DNA from: Gnetum montanum
Taxonomy: Eukaryota; Streptophyta; Gnetopsida; Gnetales; Gnetaceae
Reading direction: 5' to 3'
NCBI GenBank assembly: GCA_015680685.1
Contig: MNCI01010451.1
Span: 229,996-272,915, forward strand
Length of the DNA: 42,920 bases
The position numbers and the translations under genes were made by a program. The notes under the pieces are model-generated. The model was given only the letters and a program-made list of their open reading frames with translations, searched no databases and was not told the origin of the DNA. Below, piece by piece: positions 19,259 through 28,577 of this stretch (within the stretch, counting starts at the first letter, position 1; every line of letters starts with the position of its first letter).

Positions 19259-20172
19259 TGATGAGTAGCACTCTATCGGTTGCGTTGTTGTGGCCTTATT
19301 GTCTAGGCCTCATCAACAAGGCCTAGTTGATGCATCATATCATGCGTTGACGTGGCCCCATTGATGTAGTGCCTATAGTCGACTATAAATATGGGCGTGC
19401 AACTGCATTTATGGAAGTAGAGATTATAGTTGTAGTGGAGCTCTTACATTTTTTCTATTTGAAAGTTAGAATTTTTCCTCCAAGTGTCCATAGCAAGAGT
19501 CATTGAGTGTACAGATCTTTATTCAAGCATTATTGTACCTAAGCACGATAATGTGTTCAGTAATAAAGACGAGCTTTCTAATAAACCTTGTAGCACTTTG
19601 AATAGATTAGCTATTTTATTTATGCATTCAATGTTTTCAATTATTTATTAAATGTTTTCAATTAGTTATTAAATATTTTCCAATTAATGAAGAAATTAAG
19701 CCAGATAGATTACACACCTAAGTACAACCGCTTCTAATATAACACGTATTCGCTTGGTAATCCCAGTAGTGTTATTTCTTGGTACACCCAGTAGCGTAGC
19801 ACTTGGTCACCCAGCAACGAATACATGGGTTCAGGATGTGTATGAAAAGTAGGATCAAATGCTTATGTTAGCATTAGTTAAATGCTAGTTAATTAGTTAA
19901 TTTAGATTAGTTAATCAAATTACTTTTATCTACATTTTGAGCACCAAACTATAAAACACAAAATGATAAAAGTCAAATGCCTCAGTTACACTTAACCATA
20001 CCAACGAACGTCACAAGTGTAATTGGGAAGACAATGATTGACCTTAAGGCTAGATTCACTTCCTAAAGGACTAGTGCACTGAAAACAATAAAGTCTAGGA
20101 AATTCAACCGAATAATGTGTGAACACTTTGTGATTTGTATGGTTGGACGTAAGGGTACCTCACCGCTCATCA
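19259..20172 (+). repeat. 5' LTR of element A
   Basis: 914 bp. U3 contains repeats of GTTGATGCATCA/ATCAACAAGGCC type (19310-19355), the block ggccccattgatgtagtgc at 19354-19372 and TATAAATA at 19384. Polyadenylation-like 'aataaag' is at about 19562. It ends ...ccgctCATCA one base before the primer site. Confidence 0.92.
19284..19391 (+). promoter_or_regulatory. U3 motif array and TATA box of LTR A
   Basis: Short inverted motifs (aaggcctag, ttgatgcatcatatcatgcg, catcaacaaggcc) lie immediately upstream of TATAAATA. The 3' LTR has the same layout (31715-31840). The block 19354-19372 recurs at 28122-28140 inside the element with three transitions. Confidence 0.65.
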
Positions 20173-20173
20173 T

Positions 20174-20191
20174 TGGCATTGTCACTGGGGA
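20174..20191 (+). promoter_or_regulatory. tRNA-Asp-type primer-binding site of element A
   Basis: TGGCATTGTCACTGGGGA, one base after the LTR. It is a decayed form of TGGCGCCGTTGCCGGGGA (complement of tRNA-Asp 3' end); all four changes are transitions. Confidence 0.85.
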
Positions 20192-20327
20192 CTTTGTTTG
20201 TATAATGTGTGCTATTTAGGTCTAAGTGAATATTATTAATATCAATGTACAAACCTCAAGGTCAATATCATTCCCATTATACATAGAATTATAAAAGCAC
20301 ACTAATAATTTTGTTTTGTTTTGAAAA

Positions 20328-22250
20328 ATGCCTTCTTCTTGCAAGCAAGAAATTACCAAACCACAGATTCAGCAAGAGTGCAAACTGGTGTATACTCATC
20401 TAGACGAGTTTGTGTTGAACTTCACCTTCATCCTACATCAAGATGAATAGCTACAATGGTATGATATGGAGGGCAACATTGTCTTGCCCCCCGATCGAGC
20501 TATGCTTGAGATGCTATTCAAAATCCTTAAGAAGTTGGAAATAGCATATCTTCATGAAGAACATGTTGTGGATGGATATGATACTTGAAACTACTATTCC
20601 ATTAAAACACAACACAAACGAGATCAACGTCAAGAAAAACTCTATGAAGCTACAAAGAGGAAACATTACACTAATCCCTTATTCCTACTAAATCAACATG
20701 ACACTGAGGATCCTCCTATTGAAGGTTCTCAACATGAAGATTCTCCACCCCTTGATACTGGTGGTAAGGATGTGAACCTGAACTTGCGATCTACTGTGCA
20801 TAAACTAGGTTCAAGAAGAAGTGATAGCCAAGGTAGGAACTCAGGCAAGTAGCACAATAGCAAGGGATCCAAGGATGGTGATTGTAATAAGAATCAATGT
20901 GGTGGTGAACATCAAGATGGTAGTGGCAATCCACCTTTGTCTTCATCCTCTTCATCTGATTCTAAACATTCCTCTTCATCTAATGGTTCTCATGGAAGCC
21001 GTTGTTGAAACAACCATGAAGAAGGTGATTAGTGAGATAATAATGACTATGAAGGCCACCAAAACTAAATGGATGGCCGAAACCATCATCTGCATCATCA
21101 ACACAATGATGATGATGAACCTCTATTAGTGACTCAAAGCATGCTCAACATTGTGGAGGCAGTGAAAATCCCAACCAAGCATATGAAGGATAGTCAGATC
21201 AAGCGCCTAAACATGAACAATATCCCAAGATTTGAGGGGGGATACAATTCTGATCTACAAACACATCTACAAGCTTTTCGTGATGCCTATGCCTTACAAA
21301 ACATAGAGAATGAATGGCAGAAACTCAAGCTTTTCCCAACAACACTCATCAAGGAAGCTAAAAGCTAGTATCGATCCTTAGAGCTAGAATCTATCTGCAG
21401 ATGGAGTATTATGTTAGAGCAGTTCAATGACAAATACCAAATGTACTCTAGAGTGTCTAATCTAAGAAGGAAAATCCAAGGTTGAAAATAGGGAGCACAT
21501 GAGCCCTTGGATGTCACCATGGGTCAATATTATTCACTCCTACACTAATGCCCTAGCCATGGTTATTCTCAGAGGAAACAACTTTGCCACATCATAGATA
21601 GACTTAGAGCAGAAACTAGAAGAATCCTTGGGGTGTATGCGCAAGGAAGATTGTTTGAACTAAGAGCTCATCAAATCCAAAGGCTAATTGAGAAGGTAGC
21701 AAAAGAAGAAGGTGAGATACACAAAAGGCAAAATGCTAAACAATATAATAGAAACCCATCTATCAGAAAATGAGAGGTCCGATTTTGTGACAAAGAGGAA
21801 TCACCACTTGATGAATCAGTGAACAGAAAGATCTTGCCCATCCAAAAATCTATTTTTGATATTTCGGCCAAGGTTGAAAAGTTATGGGACTCTTTAGATG
21901 AAAATTTCAAACCGCTTTGAAGATTGCTAAAGAATCCAAAGAACAAAATAGTGATCATAATTGTAGGAGGTGAAAAGAAGCTGAACGTACCTACCAAAGA
22001 GGTAAGGGCAAAGCTACTACAATAGAGGAAGTTGTGGAGTTTGACTCTAATGATGAAACTAAATGTGACATTTTCCAATATGAACATCCAAAGGGATGTA
22101 GCCCTGTAGTGTCACACTTACAAAAGTTAGGGGTGTACGCATTGAATCCTCACCTAGCATGTAGGTAAGCTCCAAGATGATTACCTTACCCTCAAGGCAA
22201 TCCAAGATAATTCCAGTAATAACAACAAGCTTACTACCCAAGTGGAACTC
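20328..22250 (+). pseudogene. gag of element A
   Basis: Starts MPSSCKQEITK at 20328. VYTHLDEFVLNFTFILHQDE, then LQWYDMEGNIVLPPDRAML form a conserved N-terminal module shared with B, C and F. A Ser/His/Asp-rich linker (about 20800-21120) leads to the capsid: IKRLNMNNIPRFEGGYNSDL, then AFRDAYALQNIENEWQKLKL and FNDKYQMYSRVSNLRRKIQG. The helical 'YYSLLH.CPSHGYSQR' block follows, then a knuckle CDIFQYEHPKGC near 22060, where the second Cys is Phe. Stops at about 20447, 20587 and 21367 are each a C-to-T or G-to-A change relative to sister copies. Confidence 0.85.
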
Positions 22251-22639
22251 CTACACAACCTTATGAACAATACCAATAGTGGTACCAACCACAATTGTGG
22301 AGAATGCCACCACCAAGATAGCAATACCCTTATAGGCAACTAGATCCATATGGGTACTTTGTTTAGTAGCCCATCTCCCTTGGACGTTTTGCAAGTCATA
22401 CATCATTCTAGCATCACTATTACCCTCCAAAGTATCATCGAACACATTCATCATCTATTTGAGGGAAAAACCCATATCCATATCCATACCATCCTTCACA
22501 TCCCTCTACACATACACCTCCACCTTCAACCTAGTTACCTCCTACTCCGTCTATGCAGTATGAGATTCATCCATAGCCACAACAATGAAATGCTACAAGG
22601 GCAGTACACTCACAACCAATTTTCTAGCTAAGTGATTTG

Positions 22640-23330
22640 GATAATCAATCAAGAAAAAGGCCTTTCTTCTAACCCAACAGCACTCATAACCTACTCCAAC
22701 TAATCGCCATGCATCTTTAGCACCCTCATCCTCTACATCAAATACCTTTGAGTGCCCTTCAAACAAAGTGCCACCTCATATTCATACTATAATGCTAACT
22801 CATGTTGTTTCTGACTGGATCAAGGCTAGCAATCTTCCTACAAAAAGATCTTATCTCAAAAGTCCACTCATCTATCTATAGATTGTTGGACAAGAGCCAT
22901 GCAAAGCTCTTCTTGATTCTAGTTCTATAGTTAATCTCATCTCTCATGACATGTACAAGGCCTAGAACCTACCACCTCTTAAGAAGAGCAACATCCACTT
23001 AGAATTAGCATATCAGTCAATTACTATTCCTTTGGGATTAGTAGAGCACATTGTGACCATAGTTTGTGGGTGGTCCTATCCTACTAATTTTTTGGTGATC
23101 AAAGTAAAAAACTACAAAAGTGACTTCCCCATCATTATGGGAAGATCTTGGTTAAACACAGTCGATGCAAGAATGGGTATAAGGGACCTATCTTTAGAAA
23201 TATCTAAGGAAAATGAGCTAGGCAAGATAGACAAGAAGTGTATTTCATGCATCGTATACAGTGATAACAGGTGCAATTGCGTGCAAAAGATTTGGTCTAT
23301 CAAGAGTATATACATCAAAGCATGCAATTA
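22640..23330 (+). pseudogene. Protease region of element A
   Basis: GQEPCKALLDSSSIVNLISH (about 22889-22948) is the retropepsin active site with Gly changed to Ser (canonical DSGS). GLVEHIVTIVCGWSYPTNFL and IMGRSWLNTVDARMGIRDLS form the flap and the LLGR-like end. The last stretch is open from 23032 to 23331. Loss of the Gly next to the catalytic Asp predicts a dead enzyme. Confidence 0.8.
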
Positions 23331-23579
23331 GTGTGCGTAAGAAATTAACATTCAAAGGTGTCTATAGGTAGCAGCCACTAAATAGGAGGGCACCCAGTGG
23401 CTGATAGCTAATTTAGATAGTAGCACATTATGCATGAAACCAACTAAGAGCTTAACTTGTGCATATGTTAAAGGCATTGATAAAATTAAACAAGTTCATT
23501 TCCAACTCTCTAATGAAGATGATGATACCTATTGGGGAGAGCTAGAAATCCCTGATCACTTCAAGTAAGAGCCCCTAGA

Positions 23580-24540
23580 GCTAAAAATGTTACCAGCCGA
23601 TATGGTGTGTATATTTAAAAAATGGTAAACTAGTCATAATTAATGCCAAACTTGCTCATGAACAAAAAGAAAAGTTGTTGAAAGTGATGAAAAAATGGTC
23701 AACAACCTTTGCTTGGTCATATCCAAAACTAATAGGAATTGATCCAAGGATATGCAAGCATCACATCTACATTGACCTAGCCATGAAGCCTAGAAGCTAG
23801 CTGTAGAGATGGATAAATCCCAAATTGAAGTAAATTGTCAAGGAGGAAATAGAGCAACTCCTCAAGGTAGGGTTTATCTATCCAATCGTGGATAGTGAGT
23901 GGGTTAGCCCACTCATAATTGTACCAAAGAAGGATGGCAAATGGTAGGTCTACATTGACTTCAGGCTGTTGAATATGGTAACATTTAAAGATCACTTTCC
24001 ATTGCCATTTGTGGATCAAGTATTAGACACCATACTTGGGCATTGTTATTATAGCTTTTTGGATAGTTATAGTGGCTATAACCAAATCCAAATTGTACTA
24101 GAGGACTAGGCCAAGACAACATTCATGAGTCCTTGGGGGACTTTTGCATACTATAAGATGCCATTTGGTCTATGCAATGCCTCTACAACATTTCAATGCT
24201 TGATCCTTAGTATCTTTCAATAGCAGGTTGGTAGTAGTATTGAAGTCTTCATGGATGACTTTTCCACCTATGGAGCTACCTTTGAGCAAGACTTGGACTA
24301 ACTTGAGCAAGTACTAAAGAGATGTGTAGAGACAAACCTACGACTCAACTAGCAAAAGAGTCATCTTATGGTCCAAGAAGGCATTGTGCTAGGGCACTGA
24401 ATTTCACAAAAAGGGATTGAGATAAACCCAGAAAAGATAAGGGTCATCTAAGAAACAACACACCAACTAGAGATCATTAAAGATGTTTGGTCATTCCTTA
24501 GACACACTAGCTACTATTAGCAATCTATAGAGAATTTCTC
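23580..24540 (+). pseudogene. Reverse transcriptase of element A
   Basis: In order: KHHIYIDLAMKPRS; IEQLLKVGFIYPIVDSEWVS; PLIIVPKKDGKW; VYIDFRLLNMVTFKDHFPLP; FLDSYSGYNQIQI (motif A, catalytic Asp kept); KMPFGLCNASTTFQ (motif B); IEVFMDDFSTYG (motif C, Asp pair kept); and WSFLRHTSYY. More than ten stops interrupt the frame. Almost all fall where the family has Gln, Arg or Trp, i.e. they come from CAA/CAG/CGA or TGG by transition. Confidence 0.85.
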
Positions 24541-25050
24541 TAAGATCGCAAAGCCATTGGTAGAGCTTATAAAGAAAGATACACCTTTCATCTAGAATAA
24601 GGAATGTGAACATCCATTCCAACAATTAAAGGAGAAACTCATAAAAACACCAATCCTACAAGAACCAGATTAGTCAAAACCTTTCCATATCATGACAAAT
24701 GCATCTAACTATGCTTTGGGAGTAGTTCTCATGTAAATGGATGATAAGAAACCTCCATATTACATCCATTGTACAAGCTGAAGCATTATGGGAGCACAGT
24801 TAAACTACACCACCATGAAGAAAGAACTAATGATAGTGGTGTATGTGCTAGAAAAGTTTAGGCACTATGTGCTTAGTTACAAAGTATTTGTGCATACGAA
24901 CCACAATGTAATTCACTTCCTCATGAATAAGCCAACAGTGAGCCCTCGTGTCATATAGTAGTGGCTTGTGATCTTATAGGAATTCGATCTCACTATGGCA
25001 GATCAAAAAGAAACTATGAATGTGGTCACTGATCACCTCTCTCACTTAAG
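24541..25050 (+). pseudogene. RNase H of element A
   Basis: FSKIAKPLVELIKKDTPF, then PFHIMTNASNYALGVVLM (RNase H first motif, usual 'TDAS..aiGavL.Q' with Asp changed to Asn), then AQLNYTTMKKELMIVVYVLE (Glu kept; usual 'NYtttEkElLAvv.a.ek') and VFVHTNHNVIHFLMN (usual 'v.tDH..l..l', Asp changed to Asn). Two catalytic Asp positions are therefore Asn. Further right: EFDLTMADQKETMNVVTDHL. Confidence 0.8.
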
Positions 25051-25097
25051 ATGAGATAACAAAGAGAAGGAGAGCTCTCTCTCTCTCTAATTAGTTT

Positions 25098-26377
25098 CTA
25101 GATGAACTCCTCTTTACAAGAGCAACATGGCATAATGGCATCCTCACATATCTTCTCACTCAAGAGATGCCACAAGACTTGGATTTTAAGAAGAAGCAAC
25201 AATGACTTCATCAAGCCAAATACTTCATGGAAATCAAAAAATACCTTTATAAGGTGTGTGTCAATGGCTTGATCTATTGGTGTATCCCTAACAAAGATCA
25301 ACTATGCATTCTCTAGGACACCCACAAAGGCCTTGTGGAGGCCACTATGCAAGGAGATGCACTACCATAAAAATCCTAATGGTACGATACTATTGGCCTA
25401 CAATATTTAGGAACATCCACCAATTTGTCAAGTCTTGTGAATGTTTTCAATAAGATGGGTGGATAACCGCTCACATGGAAGGTCCTCAACAATGGGTTCA
25501 ACCATTGGAGCCTTTTGAAATATGGGGTGTTGACTTCATGGGTCCCATCACATCCATGTCCAACGGAAAGGTGTATATTATTGTAGCAATTGACTACTGC
25601 ACAAAATGAGTAGAAGCGGTAGTCGTTACTAATTGTACATCATCCACTACTACCAAATTTATACAACAAAATATTGTAAATAGGTTTGGGATAACACATT
25701 CACTAATTTCTGATAATGGAACTGACTTCACAGGTGCCACCTTTAGAAAATTAATGCAACGCTTGGGGGTAGAACATAAATTAACAACACCTTACCACCC
25801 CCAAGCCAATGGTTAAGTAAAGGTAACCAACAAGTAGATTACAAAAATACTAACACGAACCATTAGCAAATATAGGAAGGATTGGAGTACAAAACTTAAT
25901 GATGCTCTTTAGGCTTATCGTTCAACTTGGAAACTTCCTATTGGCTATTCTCCCTACGAGTTAGTATACGAAAAACTTCCAATGCTCTCGATTCAATCTA
26001 AGCTTCATACACCCTCAACCAACTATGAACTAAATCGTGACCTAAGTCTAGCATAGAAAGAACGATTAATCAACCTAAATGTGTTAGAAAAAAATCGATT
26101 AGTGTCCCTATCCTTAAATGAGGCAAACAAGGAATTCAGCAAGCAACATCATGACCTAAGAATTAGGAAAGTAAAACTTCAACCAGGAGATAAGGTTCTC
26201 TACTAGAACCCCACACATGTACCCCAAAAGACAAAATTCCAAACATTATGGGAGGGACCTTATATAATTGGTCAAACCTTTTCCTTTGGAGCCATGTTAA
26301 TCTACAAGCCTGAGTGCCCAAATAAAAAGCAATTGGTCAACATCCAACAAGTAAACCCCTTCCTAGAATCAAGATAG
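25098..26377 (+). pseudogene. Integrase of element A
   Basis: Zinc-binding part near 25320-25440 (GGHYARRCTTIKIL, VRYYWPTIF, FVKSCECFQ). Core: WGVDFMGPITSM with first Asp at 25532-25534; LISDNGTDFTG with second Asp at 25712-25714; then YHPQANG, stop, VKVTNK, where the catalytic Glu is Lys (codon 25820-25822). The C-terminal part (YELVYEKLPML, LQPGDKVLY, LWEGPYIIG, VNIQQVNPFLESR) is well conserved and ends at the stop 26375-26377. The normal role is insertion of element cDNA. Confidence 0.85.
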
Positions 26378-28039
26378 GCCAGTATAAATACCACCTCGAC
26401 GGATGGACAACCACATTCTATTTTTTGAATTTCTCCTTCCAACTCAATTGTGGGGGAAATGGCCATCCATGCTAACCATCAAATTGGCCTCTTAGTTTTT
26501 CTACTTTTTGTTTTTCATGTTTTTGATTTTTACAAATTATTTACTTTACAAATTCTTGATTTTTCAAATTTTACACCATTTTTAGTATCTTTGAACTTCT
26601 TTACTATTTCACATTTTCTTATATATTCTTCTTGGTTTGGTTTGATTTATGTATGATATTTTCTCATTTTTGCTAATAAAAAGTGCTTTATTGTCATAGG
26701 ACACAATGCTGCTATTACTGTTTACTAATGATGGTTTATGCTTAATGTTGTGATTGTCAATGTCTGGTTTCTATTTTTGAATTCTGATGTCTAATGACTT
26801 TGACATGGTTTATTTTTCATGGAACAAGCAGTGAGTCTACAACATCCAACCATCCAATGAATTATATGGTTTTCCTTGTTCTAGGAATTTGAGGTCCCTT
26901 TCCATTAAAAGAACTTTTAATCAATTGGTGACCTTGGTAGTTTCAGAATTAGGAAAAATTCAAAGGTTTATAAAGGATGTGACTTCAAGGGGACTCATTA
27001 CTCTTTGTACTCTTCTACTTGCTTGAGTTCTTGAGTGTTTTTCATGGACTTCTTACCGTTCCACACCAACCACTAATAAGAAGTCAAACAACATCGTTGC
27101 ATGGTATGGTTCCCATCCAAAAAAAACAACGATGGGAATTCAAAGCACACCCCTTCAACATGAATAAGTCCTCGCATGGTGTGGTTCCCATCCAAAAAAT
27201 AAAAAAATAGAAAAAAATAATGAAAATTTAAAGCACACCCCTTGGACAAATAAAATGGACTACAAGCACTGGTTATGGGACTCAAACAGCATGCACCTAT
27301 GCCTGAAGGTCCCCTCTAACTAAGGCTCTTTCTCTTACTTCCTACTTCTATTTTCCTCTCTTTGTGGAATGGTGGTTGTTTCGTGGAAGCATTCTTGTGT
27401 CTTGAGTGAATGGATCAATCTTGGAGTGGTAATGCAAAGTCACTGAAAGCAGATGGTTTGGTCAAGATTTAGGATGGAACTTCTTAGGTTATTTTAAACA
27501 CGAATTCTATAAGGGACTTCTTATGACCTCAATTTGGAACTCCATTCCACCTTCTATATCATCCATCCATGCTACTGTAATTCACTTCACTATCAAGTTC
27601 TATGTTATGTTCTATGTCTTGGTCTGATGTGTTGGGATTCTTGAGTAGATTCTTTCAGGTTGGTCCTTAACCTATCATGATCATTAAATTGACTATGGAA
27701 CCCACAAACTCTTCAATTTAGGTTATGCAAGGGCAAAAAGGGCATGAGCCTACTATGGGGAGGACCAACTTGCATAGCTCTTGGTCTGGTTGGTTAAGGT
27801 TCCTTACCTTTGACATCACTACAATCCTACCTTTCATGTATTTCATTGAGTACACCGCTTAGTGCTCCTTAATCTTTCATTTCATTCATCCACTACATCA
27901 ATTTTTCTTCATTTTTCCAAATCTAGGAGCTTCAACACCCTCTTCTCATATTTTCATACTATTCTTGGTCTTCTAAGCTTTCATTTGACACCAATTTCAC
28001 TCAAAAACTCTTCATATTTTACAATTTTGACTAAGGTCA
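26378..28039 (+). other. Non-coding spacer downstream of pol in element A
   Basis: 1.7 kb without a supported reading frame, T-rich in the first 300 bases ('ttttgtttttcatg'), containing a two-unit tandem repeat at 27099-27256. Athila-type elements typically have such a spacer between pol and a 3' ORF. Confidence 0.55.
27099..27256 (+). repeat. Tandem repeat of ~75 bp, two units
   Basis: Both units start 'gcatggt(a/g)tggttcccatcc', then an A-rich stretch, then 'aaagcacacccctt'. Unit 1 is 27099-27173 and unit 2 is 27174-27256, longer because the A-rich stretch expanded. Confidence 0.85.
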
Positions 28040-28084
28040 AAGTTTGACTATGGTGGTCAACAACTACGTCATTGAGTCCCCATC

Positions 28085-28158
28085 GATGCATCCACCCTAG
28101 TCAACAAGGCCCAATCTACTAGGCCCCATTAACATAGTGCAAAAACCATATATATATA
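28085..28158 (+). promoter_or_regulatory. Internal promoter-like block resembling LTR U3, element A
   Basis: In order: GATGCATC (28085-28092), GTCAACAAGGCC (28100-28111, identical to 31761-31772 in the 3' LTR), ggccccattaacatagtgc (28122-28140; three transitions from 19354-19372), then TATATATATA (28149-28158). In the LTRs the same blocks occur in the same order, with TATAAATA about 11 bases after 'tagtgc'; here it is 8. The accessory ORF starts about 420 bases downstream. Promoter activity is inferred. Confidence 0.65.
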
Positions 28159-28577
28159 CAACCAAACACTTTGCAATTTTTTGCCATTTGCTCATAACGC
28201 AAGGAAAGATTTTGCAATTTTTCAAAGCCCAAAACCTTCTAGAGCTCATAACTTCCCAATTGTTTATCCAAATCACTCCATTTTTCGATCCTGCACTTAC
28301 TAGAGGTACAATCTTTATCATGGGGACTGCAAACCTTAGGGTTTCTGATGAAAGTTTTTGAAAATTTTCCTAACTCCCCCAAGGGTTAATAACCTTAACC
28401 ATATATAAACATCAACTTTTTCACAAGTTAACCCTTTCAACAACCTTCAGGATGATTTATTAATAAAAATACATAAATAAATGATAATTAATTAATTAAA
28501 TTAGCCATAATCACAACTTAGCCAAAGCGTAACCATCCTTAAGAGATAAGGTATCCCAATTATTTTAAGGTTACACA
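28159..28577 (+). other. Putative leader between internal promoter block and accessory ORF, element A
   Basis: About 420 bases of AT-rich, stop-rich sequence with no coding signature. It would be the 5' leader of the accessory transcript if 28149 acts as TATA box. Confidence 0.4.

Noticed and set aside
25078-25090. CT dinucleotide run 'ctctctctctctctc'
   Set aside because: A short microsatellite within decayed pol of A; no sign of function.
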